DNA of 64,000 nucleotides from Sabellastarte sp. h YS-2021 (Eukaryota > Annelida > Polychaeta > Sabellida > Sabellidae), in contig OZ024933.1 in NCBI GenBank assembly GCA_964017235.1, positions 55,720,255-55,784,254 of the forward strand. Reading direction: 5' to 3'. Below the pieces are notes generated by a model, which was not told the DNA's origin, ran no database searches, and saw nothing but the letters and a program-made list of their open reading frames with translations. Position numbers and translations under genes: made by a program. Shown one piece after another: positions 36,951-49,332 of this stretch; within the stretch, counting starts at the first letter, position 1; each line of letters opens with the position of its first letter.

Positions 36951-37191
36951 TTATTTTTTTATTTATTTGGGGTTTTACGCCACTTTCAACACTGTACAGG
37001 TCATATCACGACGGGTAGTTGGAAGGGCAGAGGAAACCAGTACATACAGTTGGTCAAGGTTCTGTACTGTAAACTGCCAACCAACGGCAAGCAACTACCA
37101 GCTTTCCCACTTACGGTAGAGCCATGAACCGAACCCCGGCCTCAGAGGTGGGAGGCGAGAGTGTTACCACTCTGCCACCGTGCCCCCCCTA
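36951..37191 (-). repeat. tRNA-derived SINE, family A, full length with target-site duplication
   Basis: It has the same head, body and tail as 15988-16217, with the tail (AAATAAATAA on minus) extended by a T run on plus. Flanks are CTCTCCATAAAT at 36939-36950 and CTCTCCATGAAAT at 37192-37204, a 12-13 bp duplication differing by one indel. The open frame at 36936-37127 is a by-product. Confidence 0.9.
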
Positions 37192-37204
37192 CTCTCCATG
37201 AAAT

Positions 37205-37604
37205 GTAGTTTTTTCTTCTTCTTTTTATTATTGATGCCACTGTAGACTTACTATATTTATGAGCAGTAGAACTCATTCATATCCACACTCCCTTACTATT
37301 ACTAGTAACAGCCATTGCCAGCTATCTGCTCTCAGAACCTTTTATCAGATGACATTTCACCAGCACATACAAATGGTCTAATGTTTCACAGGAGAAATAC
37401 AAACATCATTCAAAGTTTTAAGCTACAAATACTAGCTACTTTTGCTTACTCTATTGAAAATTTGGAACCATATAAAGTAGCAGGATTCATTGAAATTGGA
37501 TGAAAACATTAGTTGGTTGATTGTATAAAACAAGCATAGAGGGGTTGAATTTAGGGTTATACGTCCCTTTCAATAGATTGTATCAAAGCTGGACAGGTTC
37601 TCAG
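37205..37604. other. Non-coding spacer
   Basis: Nothing recognised. Confidence 0.4.
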
Positions 37605-37850
37605 TGAGAATAGGCATAACGTTATAGTGGCTAACACACTCGCTTTCTACTGCACAGGTTCGTGGTTCAAACACCAGCCTCATCAGGAGTGGGAAAGGCA
37701 GTAGTTGCTTGCCACAGCTGGATGATTTTGTCGGCAGAATCTTGATCAACTGGTATTCACTGCTTTCTTCGATTGACTCAATTACTCATAATGATATGAC
37801 TTACATATTGTGTTGAAAGTGATGTTAAACTCTAATCAATCAATTGGTGC
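37605..37850 (+). repeat. tRNA-derived SINE with a different head on the family A body
   Basis: The head TAGTGGCTAACACACTCGCT and GTTCGTGGTTCAAACACC differ from family A. The body, however, matches it: GTGGGAAAGGCAGTAGTTGC, TTGATCAACTGGTATTCACT, CATAATGATATGACTTACAT and GTGTTGAAAGTGATGTTAAA. The tail is CTAATCAATCAATTGG. Confidence 0.8.
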
Positions 37851-38289
37851 AGATGTTTATCACCAAGTAATTCTACCTCTAATCCAAAGCAGTTTTATAG
37901 GGCTTAATCTCCACTGAAAAGAAGATTTTAGGTCGTCACACCCATGAACAAAAGTCCATTTGAAAAATCCAATGGTAAACAAAAAGGTCACCACTATGTA
38001 GATGCCAGATTAATAATGAAGAGGCTATGGTGGACATGAGTTGTGAAGGGGTTAAGGCTGAAGTTTCATTTTGAAAGAAACAAATGTATTGATCAAGATA
38101 CATTTTATGTATGTTTTACCGAAAAACGTTGGGGCAGACCATCACTGTGTAGTCAGGAAGAACTTTGAAATGCACAACCACAGAGCCCAGAGAACCAAGC
38201 AGTTTTGGCATATCTGCCATGCTTAGTGTTTGTACCATTTCTATCATTTTGCAGTGATGTCCACTACATGGAGCTTAGTTTAGATATAG
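37851..38289. other. Non-coding spacer
   Basis: Nothing recognised. Confidence 0.4.
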
Positions 38290-38615
38290 ATAATTACTTC
38301 TGTCAAGGAAGTTATGTTTTCTGGTGCATTCGTTTGTTTTTCTGTGTGTGTAATTACTCCAAAACTAAAGAATGCATCTTTATGATTTCTTTTATGTGGA
38401 TATAGCTTGACAAAGGAAGAAGCGATTACATTTTGGAAAACAGATCCGCATCATACTCTGGATACAAAACCATCCCGAATTTCAACAATCCCATTTTCAA
38501 TGATTTTGTGTTCATGGTTGAGATTACTTGCAAAATAATAAAAAAAGGAGTATATGGGGTGAAATTACAATACAGGGATACTGAGCCGTCTTAGTCGAGG
38601 TCCATGTTCCAGGAG
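38290..38615 (+). repeat. CCTCCACC-type interspersed repeat, uninterrupted relative
   Basis: GTCAAGGAAGTTATGTTTTC, CGTTTGTTTTTCTGTGTGTG, GAAGAAGCGATTACATTTTG and CTTAGTCGAGGTCCATGTTC occur in order. The last two blocks match sequence on either side of MITE 3 (62975 and 63912). Confidence 0.6.
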
Positions 38616-40829
38616 TTCTTTCTGGTGTTTCAAAAAATGGGCGACATTGTAGCCTTGCATAATCCCCCAATCACACTGGAGGCAGCACCCCTACATTCAT
38701 AGGTATTTTACATAATTCCACAGTCCTCTGTCTACTGCAAGATGTTGTCAGTAAACTTTGCATGCTGTTTTATTCTCAGCTTTCTGTGGCCAGACATAAG
38801 AGAACTTGTAAACAGTTCAAAATTTCCACCAACCACAGGATGTGTGAAGGAGACTGCCAATCACCTACTGTAATTGCAGGGTGTCGTATCTTTTCTGTAG
38901 CTTTTCTGCCACCTTTCCAATATATTCTGTGTCATTCTCTCTGTGTGTCGTCAATTCAACTGTATGTTTGCCGGAACATTACTGTCTCTTAACCATATTT
39001 CTTTACATATTTCTTAACTCTTCTGTGTCAAACTGTGTCATTCTCCTCTCTATTTCTGATTCTCCTCTACAGTAAAACTGTAACTAGAGGTGACTATCTG
39101 GGTTTTATGGGAGGTACGGAATTCCTTCTCTTATACTCCTGAAGGCTGTAATCACCAGATCATGGTATAAGAATGGCTGAAACGTTGGCCCTAAGAAAAG
39201 GCTATTTTCACTTTGCTACATATCAATACTTTAGCTAAATTGATGGTTCCATAGCAGTGGCTCTCAAGTCGTAAACAATGTTTTTACATCAATAAAAAGA
39301 TGTTATTGTAATGTAACACTTTGCTTTTGGTGTAAGATCCTTTAGTATGTTACATAGATACAGGAATATAATAAACCCTTTGTTCTGAAGTCCGAATGTT
39401 TACCTAGCGCAACTTAGCCTACTTACATAAATGCTAGACTTTTAAAGGTGATAAGTGATGCATCACAAGTGATTCAAACTTTTAGATCCTTATAAATCTC
39501 TTAGATAGTTCCTCTGTGTGTTTATATTACCTATTTTTACGGCACAAATGAAGTAGTTACTAGTAGGACTGACAATAACTCTGACATATTTCCTGTTTAC
39601 TTTGCTAAGGTCAAGTCAAATTAGGCTTTTATGTCCCCTCCAACAGTCATTTGCTTTTGCTAAGATGGGTTTGGGTTTTAAAATTGTAACAAGGTAGTGT
39701 GTTCAATCAAAATTAAGACAGATATGCCTTGTGCTTGGTTCATGACATCAACTGAAGTTTTGCGATATATTAGCTATATATGTACTTTCACAGGTACCAG
39801 AGCCTAGGGAAATAGCTGGTCCACTTTCAAGCATGGCTGGATGCAAATGTAAAAATGTAGAAAATGTTAAAATCAATGTTAAGAAACAACTTTGACCATT
39901 GAGCCATAAAACTGAGTGGAGGACTGGAGTATATATGTATCAACCATGATAAAATGACCTTAGAGGAAAATGGCTATTATTTTAAAAACTTAGGTATTTA
40001 TATGGTCTTGTCATTTTCTATATACTTTGGTGAGATACAAATGACGGGAACAAGCCTGTATGTTGTTATTATCATCAAGTTGACTGTTGGAGACTATAGG
40101 TGATATATAATAGTGTCTATGAGATTTACCTATGGGCAATTTTCAGATAAAGTTATTTCAGTATGTATTGCTATTCTGTTTAAGTTAATTATCTTTAACT
40201 TAAGTTTGACCCCACACTCGTTTCAGATCTAATGTTAACCCAACTTTCGAATGACCTCACACTAACATCCAGAAACAAGCGGTATCTGTAGCTATATGGT
40301 CTGTCTCTCCAGACAATGGTATGAGAGGGAATGTAAGGACAAACATATTGTGACAAACACAAATCAAAGTAACAAAGGAAATCTGTGATAAAGTAAGAGA
40401 ACAGAAGGCTGTGGAGCATTAGTGCAGACATATTTTGTGACTTGCATATAAGTCCTATTTTCCTGGCTGTCAACTGAAGCATAAAACAGCAGCAGTTACC
40501 AACTCAGCTCTCTCCTGTCATAAAACGGCCATTTGGAGAGAATGGAGAAAGCGTCTTAAAAGAAGAACCCGTTGCACCCTGAGTAGTTTGCCTATCCCAA
40601 TGTTATCCAGTCACCAAGTGTATCTCTTGTTAGAGGAGTATTATTCTAGCAAGATATTGTGTATGCTTGTCTTCTACTGACATTCAGAGTTTTACCCAAA
40701 GTGAAAACACATCAACTCAATTGTTATTTCAATTGTTATTTCACAGATACAGTTAAGCATCCATGGGTTGTGGGTTTGTCTCCAAGATCATGCAGTATAT
40801 GGGATTCCCTGATTGTCATGTGATGTGTA
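38616..40829. other. Non-coding stretch
   Basis: No recognisable gene. Short frames at 38762-39075 and 40195-40482 have no identifiable domain. Confidence 0.4.
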
Positions 40830-41860
40830 TTTATCTCCCGCCAGTAGCCAAAGGCCGTGTTGTACGTCTGTGCATCCGTCTGTCCGCCCTTCCTTCGGTG
40901 TGTCCGTTTGTCACGTTTTTACATAAACCATAATATCTTATTCATTTATAAAGATATCTTCACCAAATTTGCAGGCAATGCTTATGGCTATGAAAACCTG
41001 TCTGTGCAAAGTTTTAGCGTCATTTTGAAAAACAAAGGTTCTCTAAATCTTGAAATATTCCATCTAGCTTCATCAAATTCACACAAAACTTATATGGCTA
41101 GAAATGCTAGCCTGATAGTAAGTTTGGCCTAGTTAAAACCCCAAAATGGCCGCCATAACACAAGTTTAATGTTAAATGCGGTTATCCTATTAAAAAGACC
41201 CTATATCTCCCCTAAAAGTGCTCCTAGAGGTTTCGAATGTGAAAACAACTTGTAGGAAGTCATGGCCTGGGAATCTTTTCCAGGTGTTGAATTTGACCTT
41301 TGACCTGCTTCAAGGTTAAATGGGGTTATCACACTAAAACATCCTTATTTCTCCCTTATTATTGGTGCTATGGTTTCAGAATATAAAGACAGACCATGAA
41401 AAGTCCTGGCCTGCAAATGTTATGCCTAAGAAAAATTTTGGCCTTATTTTGGAAAACAAAATGGTCTCCATAGCCAATTACGTCAAAATCATTAAGATGA
41501 TGTAAAACTTGAAATATTGCAGCTAGGTTCATCAATTTGCATAAAAGATATATGACTAAGAAAGTTAGCCTGATAGTAATTTGGCCTAGTTTCAAAAACA
41601 AAATGACCGTCATATCACATGTTTAATATTAAATGGGATTTTCCTATTAAAAGGCCTGACATCTCCCTTATTATTGCTACTAGGGGTTCCAAATGTGAAA
41701 ACAACTTATAAGAAGTCATAGCCAGAGACTCTCTTCCAATTGCTGAGTTTTACCTTTGACCCCTTGTTCAATGTCAAGTGGGATTATCTTACTACAAAGG
41801 CCTTATATCTTCTTTAGTTCTCCATTATTACTGATCCTAAGGCGGCAGATAAAAGGATAT
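40830..41860 (+). repeat. Interspersed repeat with ~460-bp internal period, two units
   Basis: It begins CTCCCGCCAGTAGCCAAAGG with a GTCTGTGCATCCGTCTGTCC segment. Blocks at about 41048-41135 (CTTGAAATATTCCATCTAGC, TAGCCTGATAGTAAGTTTGG) recur about 460 bp later at 41508-41595 (CTTGAAATATTGCAGCTAGG, TAGCCTGATAGTAATTTGG). AATGTGAAAACAACTT recurs in the same register. The units are clearly diverged. Class unknown. Confidence 0.75.
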
Positions 41861-44800
41861 AAATGAGGGTCCTTGTTTTCTGTAAAACTATGCTTTTATT
41901 TCCAATCTATGACTTCATGAATGCATGAAGATGAACATACACATTTGTAGTCACCATTTGTTTTCTGGATACTGGTCAATGATACAAACAGAGTGATTGT
42001 TGAATGCAATTGTACCTTTTTAAGCCTTTGTTAAAACACAACACACAACATCCTGTTCATATGGCATGTATGAAGTTAGAATTACAGTCAAAGGATAATT
42101 TAAAGAGATTTTAAGCAACTGTCAACAGTTAGAACGAAAGGAGATGAGAGGTAATAGGCTAATCCCACTTGGTTCCATAAACTAGATTCAAACCTAGGAC
42201 CCTGTATGTAAGATCCATATTATTTAATCCAAACTCGAACCTAAGATCTTTTTGAAAAATATACATACATCTTGAAGGTCAAAATATTTGTTGTAAAACT
42301 ATACAATTTGGTACATCGTGAAGCCAACATTCTAAAGATTAAGGTATGACAGAAATTAATGCTATGTAATCTGAAGGTGTTAATTGTATTCCAGACATTC
42401 ACAGGTTCTTTTACACAGGCTAGGTATGTTCCTTAACATACCTCAGAAACAGTTGGTAATAAAGAAGAAACATAGTTGTTACAGAAAAAGAACAAACTAA
42501 CCTTCTCTTGGTGGGAATTTATTGCCATCAACTTTCACAGGAAGAAAATGGTTAACACAAATGTTTGGGATTTAGTTATATTTACGTTTTATATGTATTG
42601 AAGATCTATAACATACTTCTTACTGTTCGACATTTATCCAGTATACAATGCTTTGCTTGAGTCTGGGTAGAAATAAAAGGTTAATAAAACTTCATATTCT
42701 GTTTGGCCTTTGTTTGCGAAAAAAATTTTCCTTTTAAATGTTTGCATCCTTTTTTTCTAAATTTAATTCATGTTTCTATTTAAATGCTTCAAAATAACTA
42801 CCTTTTATTTCAAACTATCTGTACAAGTTTCAGTGGAACTTATGGTCGGAACTTAAGTCTTTCCCTTATATTTAACCTTTACTGAGGCCTTACATCTTGA
42901 TATCACTTAACAGAAACTCACAAGATTGTAAACACATCAAAATATTACCTTTGAAACCAAAAATGAGTAATTATATAAAATTATATTTGACAATAATACA
43001 AATACCTATGACAACATTTGGACATATGTTTTAAATGTAAAGAAATGTGGTTCCATTATGTATTAGGCATTCAAAACTTATAGCTTGACCACCCAATCAA
43101 GTTAAATATTGAATGGAATAAAACAGCATCCATTCTTCTTTAACTAATAAATTTATTACAAAATAAATTTATTAATTTATCGGAAATTTGTTTATTCTCA
43201 CACTCGCTGGTACTCGTTATGTATGTTGAAACACGATTAGACTTTCTTTGCAAAATAAATAAAATGTTTAAGGAACTGACGATAGACAATGTAGTGTATT
43301 GATATCAACAATATATGCAGTAGACTCTGTATAAGTCAAATCATTTGTAAGTGGAAGTACCTTTGAAGTATCAGGATTAAAAAGCTACATTTGTATAAGT
43401 AGGAATCTGTCACACCTAAACCCTAATCATATATACATGATGCATATACAGCCTTGAACGAGGCTACATTCATCTATGAACATCCGATCTTTTCCCAGTG
43501 TGAGATCCGTGTTTTCCCAGTCTTTCCTGTTTGCTGGTGCAGACATTGTAGTAAGACAGTGCTGCGTTGTTTTGGTTAATCCCTCATTACAATGACTACT
43601 TTATGGGTGAATTAACACGGCCAGATAATGAGTCTCCCCACAGGATCCTTACATTCCCACACTGGGACTGTACAGTGTTCCCAGTGATACTGTAATGGTC
43701 TTAAGTTTTGCTGCTATTAATGATGTGCTGCATTGCTAAAAATCCATAGTATTAAGCATTGTTAATCCACAGCTGCCCTGCACCGAACTGCTACGATTCA
43801 TTAAGATGACTCGTAATAGGTAATGACTCATTTCACAGAACACTTTTATCCTGTACACTCTGAGTTACATACAATATATGTTAATAGAATAATATAAGTC
43901 AGAAAAAGTAGTGGTTCCGCATTCCCTATAATGGCCCAGAATATTGCAATTTTGAAGTTGGGATCAAAGTTTTTGGCATTTCGATAAAACAAGAAGCAAA
44001 ACCAATAAGTTCATCAGAATCTGGAGAATATAAAACATGTTTAATATTTTTGGTAAAGTAGGCAACGTTGCTGCTCTATCCCCAAGGTCCCATTTTAAAG
44101 GCTTGTTTCCATATTCACAGATTGTCAGCAGACAGCCCCGATATTAAGGTTTGGAGCAACTCAGAGGGAAAAAGGACAAAAAGGGGGAGGAAATTGAAAT
44201 TGCCTCCAGAACATCCACTGTTCATTCAAATAAATGATTCATTGGCAAAGTCTGCCAGGATTCATCCCAATCCGGAGACAATGCAATGTAACGGACAATA
44301 GGATTGACCGCAATGCATTCTGATAGATTGCAATTGCGATAAATAGTAAGGTGGGGAACAAAGTAGGGAATATGGAACCACCGCTTTAACGACATAGAGT
44401 CAAATAGTAGAGATTGGAACATGACTACTTGTATTGCTGTTATGACAAACCATATTAAAATAACATAGCTCTGTGAGTTATTGGCTCTAAATTTGAGCCA
44501 AATGGTGAATTAGAGTCGCTACATAATTGCCATTTTTTGAATGTTATAATGTTATATTGCAAACAAACTGGTAGGTTTTAAAATTGGGTCACTTTATCCC
44601 GACAGTCTCTGAGTAAGGAAAAAGGCCTTAACATATATGTCTATACAAACCAAAAAGTATACAATCTTTTATAGGATTAGCAGGTGTTATCAACATATAC
44701 CATTGTGCTCTAATTGAAATTGCCGGCATTTTTGTTAAACAATTGCACACTATTCTTTTTTCTTAAAAATAATATGTCATTGGACCTTATTGTATTGGAT

Positions 44801-44934
44801 TGTATCAGGTTAGCTTATTGTCTACATGCCTTAAGGGGTTATCACACTCTTTAGTTATACTCATTGTTAAGAATTGAACTTAAATGTCACTTTTATAACA
44901 AACATCCTGAAGAAATAATATAGAAATAACTTGT
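41861..44934. other. Non-coding stretch
   Basis: AT-rich. No gene, RNA or named repeat seen. The frame at 44068-44301 has no recognisable domain. Confidence 0.4.
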
Positions 44935-45340
44935 AGAGCGCAGACCTCCACCAAGGGTGTTCCTGAAAAATTCAGCAGTTTTTTGTGCCCAGAATATGAA
45001 ATACGTGTTTCCCAAAATTTAATTACTTCTAACTTTGATCAGACCCTAATCACATGAAAATAATATCCTGGAGATCTGTTGATTTCTTTTGGAGACATAT
45101 TAACCATAACGCCAAAGTCATGGAAAATACATTGAAATGGGACCTTTGAAAATTCAGGATTTTTTGTTTACAAAATATAATGTTTCCCAAAATTGAATCA
45201 CTTCTTCCTTTGGTCAGACCCTACCAGAAACTGTCTGTTCATTATTTTGAAGTTGTTATAAACACAGAGAGACAGACAAACAAACAAATGGACAGGAAAA
45301 TGAATGCACCCAAAACATTATCTTCTGTTGGAGGTAATTG
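44935..45340 (+). repeat. CCTCCACC-ended interspersed repeat, older variant
   Basis: Starts TAGAGCGCAGACCTCCACCA. The body has a repeated GTTTCCCAAAATTKAATYAC block (about 45008 and 45182) and ends near GAATGCACCCAAAACATTAT. It is collinear with 59945-60300. Confidence 0.7.
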
Positions 45341-45610
45341 TAGTTTCTTAGAATCTCTATGCAACATATGTAAATCTATTTAGCATTATAAGCTTTTAGG
45401 CCTTTTAGTAATGTTTTTAACTGTATTAACATACTTATGGCCCATTGATACTGTTCCATGAGGTTTTATTAACACATATTTGAATTTTGCTCTGCGACCT
45501 TGTTCTTATTGGTCCACAAATAGACCTTGTATTTTGGTAATGCATGGTTAAAATTCAGCTGCCTATTTCGTCCATCCTTTCACCTCTCCTCCATGTAAGT
45601 TTGGTGTCTG
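45341..45610. other. Non-coding spacer
   Basis: Nothing recognised. Confidence 0.4.
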
Positions 45611-45809
45611 AGAGCTTATGGCAGGTGTTTGAAGACGCCTTCATGTTCTGAAAAGCTATTGGAGCTTATGGCAGATTTTTGAAGAAGCCTTCATGTCCTG
45701 AAATGCTATTGGAGCTTATGGCAGGGTTTTAAAGAAGCCTTCATGTCCTGAAATGCTATTGGAGCTTATGGCAGCTTTTGAAGAAGCCTTCATGTCCTGA
45801 AATGCTATT
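45611..45809 (+). repeat. 50-bp tandem repeat, four units
   Basis: Units start at 45611, 45661, 45711 and 45761 with GGAGCTTATGGCAG-type sequence and end AAATGCTATT. The last unit is about 2 bp shorter. Units 2-4 are near-identical and unit 1 is more diverged. Confidence 0.93.
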
Positions 45810-46206
45810 TGTTGTGTCAAATGTACCCTACCCAAATACGAATTATGCCTTACTGCAATGCGTGGATACTACTAAAACATGAAGTGTGATGAGTCAGAAA
45901 CAAACCCAGATTCTTCACATTTGTCTGTATTTGAGTCCAACATGGAGCAATAAGATCTTGGTATAAAATGCCAAAAGTAATAGATAAAGTATGTTGAGCC
46001 TATAGTTATAGTACTTGTCCCCTGCCTTACAAGGTCATACCCCTTGGACTGTACTGCTGGCACCATCAGTGCCAGCTATGTCATTACTGGGGGTAACTCA
46101 ACTTTTGGCTTGAGTGTAAACCACATTGCTGGTTGTTAGCAGCGATTCTATTGGCTGACTGAACCTCCTGCTCACTAAAATCTGTTTTGCTCTCTGGACA
46201 ACCCCC
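45810..46206. other. Non-coding spacer
   Basis: Nothing recognised. Confidence 0.4.
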
Positions 46207-46313
46207 AAAATGACCAAAGGTCAAACTTGGGGGTTGTATGTCCCGTTCAACAGTCAGAGTCATAATGGGACAGGCCCTCAGCATTGTCACTAGTGGGAGT
46301 AGAACTCAGACAA
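46207..46313 (-). repeat. tRNA-derived SINE, family B (partial)
   Basis: Plus-strand text CAAAGGTCAAACTTGGGGGT, TGTCCCGTTCAACAGTC and GGACAGGCCCTCAGCATTGT, then TCACTAGTGGGAGTAGAACT. The tRNA-like 5' part is missing. Confidence 0.75.
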
Positions 46314-48974
46314 TGATCAATGATGATACTAATACCATATGGCAAAGTAGGATCAACTTGTAATGACATATTAATACCTGGCTGGCCAGGAGAGAACTAC
46401 ATTCTCCCCCACTACATGTGCCCAGAGATTTGGAGGCAAATGCCATTCTCACCAACTGTGTATTAAATGCTAATTCTGCAGTGAGTACACCAACCAAGTG
46501 CCATTAATCTTTTAACTCTAACCTTTGATACTTCAAAGATTGTTCTCAGTGGAAAGTGGGCGATATTTAGAACATGATTTTATAAGAACAATAGCTACTC
46601 ATAACTAATGGTAATATTTATAATAAGAATGTTAGAATTAATGTTTTAGCATATTTATATAGTTTTAAAGGCCATGTGTGTCAAGTTAGCTTGTCTGGTA
46701 CAAAACATAAGAGCTCTTCCGTTATAGAAACCACTTTACATACCACTAGTACTACAAACCACTGTTCCACTTTCACGAATTATCATAAGACCTAGCCAAT
46801 CTTAAGTTGTGGACACTGCTAAGATTCAGTAGCCAAAAAAAAAACCCCATCATAACACCTGGAAGATAGGTGGAAGAATTAATTTTAACTGCCTTGTGAC
46901 TGATATGATTGGTCGTGAGTACCCAGAAGAGATATGCTCAATTGAAAAGATTGTCAATCCAACATAAAAGCCAACAGTCTTGCTCACCACTAGTATCTTT
47001 GTTGATGTGCACAGGCTTTAGTAACCATTCAGGTCAGACAGAATGTTACTGATGAAAACCTATGCGGAGGCTGACTGATTGTTGGAGCTACCCAACAACT
47101 TATATTGTTACGTAAGGTATGGTAATGAATTGATTTCCTTCTGAACTTAATGTGTCCGAGTTCAACTGGGAATTAACTTGTAATTTAATTATCAGAAAAT
47201 ATCAACCAAAAATAGAGACTAATTTTGTTTCTAAAGCCATTGTGTTTCATAAAGTAAGGAAAATTGAACTTGCATCTGTAGGGGTTTTTCAAACAGCGGC
47301 ATAACGTTTTCCCATACAGAGGGGGCCACTGGGGGAAATCCTTTGAAAAGGAGACAAAATAGTTATAATTTGGGCTAATTTTGCATCAAGGGAGATTACA
47401 GGTCCAGTGTAGTCACAAAAAATCATAAAATATTTAAAGAATTCCTCACAACATAAAGGAAAGATAAGGGGACTTAGACACTATGTAAAATTTTAAAGTT
47501 CATATACTGTATCCGATTTGAATCTGAAAGATGGCTTATACACATTAGCAAACACAGTTAATGTTTTCTTGTGTACATAAAATTGAAAAATTACTGAAAT
47601 GGTGGGGAGCATGTGCATTTCATATATCTGCCTCTTTAAGTTGAAAAAAAACCCCGAAGATTGTAGCCAAGAGAACTAGGGGATTTAGTGCCTGTATGAT
47701 TACAGCTCACAGTGATATTCTGGCAATGTATTGACTGAGTCTGCCCCCCTAAAACTTAGCAAATAAAAGTGAGGTCAAGAGATTACACCTTCAGGGCTTT
47801 ACCTTCAAATTATTACATAACACAGTAAAATAAAGATGTTAACTTAGTAAATTATTCTGTAAACATGAGACGAAGGTATATGAGGGATCTTGATGTTGAA
47901 GGCTCTTTAATGCAATTAAAACCTCCCACGTCCAGGATGGCACTGCACTCTTCAAGTACTCGTCTACGCCATATAAGTTCACAGTTCCATTGGTAAAATT
48001 TTAAATGACCTGCATACACTGTAAATTATATCCAGTAGCACAGTTTGCTCTTTAAAAGGAACAGATTTCAGTGAAACTTCAATAGTCAGCCAAAGTTGAT
48101 TTGCAAAATATAAGCTCTAAATATACCAGTGAGAAAAAAGGGTCAATGGAAAAAAATCAGTGGTGAAAAGTTGATAAATTGATACATTCAATGAGGGAAT
48201 TGGTACCAATTAGAAATCCCTTTTGCTGCAAGGGTTTCTATGAGCAAAAACAAACCTGGGCAATCCATCAATCGGATAGGCAAATACAGTTCTCAAGGTA
48301 AATACTAAAGGCAAATGATGTTTGCATTGTTCTGCAAATCAAGTGGGACAAGTTTATTTTAATGTCATAATATGAAGAAACAGATATTGTTGGTTACAGA
48401 ACTACTAGAATAAGGAATTTTTATCCTTTAATGGTAACAAATGCCAAAAAAATACACATGCAGTTTCTTAATCGGTGTAGATGGATGGTTTAATCAGATA
48501 GGCAATAACAAATATAAAGTCATCTTCATGGGGGACTCTCTTTTTTGCTGAAAGCAAACCCTCCCAGATATGGCAAAGAATTCTGGGAAATTTCAAGATC
48601 TATATTTTTACAATTGTAATTATTTTTATAGCATCTCTGGTAGATCCACGCACTATATCCAGTTCACACCAATATGGGTTCACCACAAAATGTATATAAA
48701 CAGCAGTTTGTTTCCACTTGACACACAAATTTATCCATGGTATAGCAGGTTCAAAGACCTCTGTCCGTATAGGACACCAATTCAATACCGAACTGCGGCC
48801 AGGCCTTCTACCCTTTATATATAGCTGGAGATCATAGAAGGTTCTAGAAAGAATGTTAACAATACATACATCATAAAGTTCTAGCAAGAAATGTAAACAT
48901 ATTAATACATTTCCAGGAAAATAAGTACATACTAGGTTCTAGAAGCTTTGAGTGTTTTCCCGAAATCTACAAAT
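46314..48974. other. Non-coding stretch
   Basis: No gene or named repeat recognised. Confidence 0.4.
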
Positions 48975-49000
48975 TTGAAAAATTTTGTTGTAATTTTAAT

Positions 49001-49183
49001 TTTTATTAGATAAATACTTACCATTTCCTGACCATTGCTATATGTTGGTGCCATCCAACTCACTGGCCAACGTTGAGAAACGTTTTAAGAAACCTTAAGA
49101 GGCCAGTGAGTGAGTGTGAACTAGCATGTCCCCCTAGTGGTCATGTGACCACGCTAGTAAACAACCTGCATTATTTTTGTTGC
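49001..49183 (-). repeat. DIRS-like element, 3' inverted terminal repeat
   Basis: The plus strand reads CTTACCATTTCCTGACCATT, CCAACTCACTGGCCAACGTT and GTGGTCATGTGACCACGCTA. It is the inverse of the 5' copy. An outer extension (48975-49008) is absent from the 5' repeat, as in DIRS elements with unequal ends. Confidence 0.9.
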
Positions 49184-49256
49184 AGAAAATACTCCCCTAG
49201 TACTGAATCTGCGGGGAGGTAGTAATAAAAAATAAAATAATAAAATTTAATAAAAA

Positions 49257-49332
49257 TAATAAAAATTAAAATTACAACAAAATTTTTCAATTTTATTGCG
49301 AAAAATACACTTACCATTTCCTGACCATTGCT
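49257..49332 (-). repeat. DIRS-like element, internal complementary region
   Basis: Two adjoining blocks. 49257-49290 is the inverse of the outermost 3' extension (48975-49008). About 49291-49332 repeats the outer edge of the 5' terminal repeat (TTGCGAAAAATACACTTACC). Joined copies of the two outer ends are what the DIRS replication model predicts here. Confidence 0.8.

Noticed and set aside
45611-45809. CRISPR array
   Set aside because: Contiguous 50-bp tandem repeats without unique spacers, in an animal genome.
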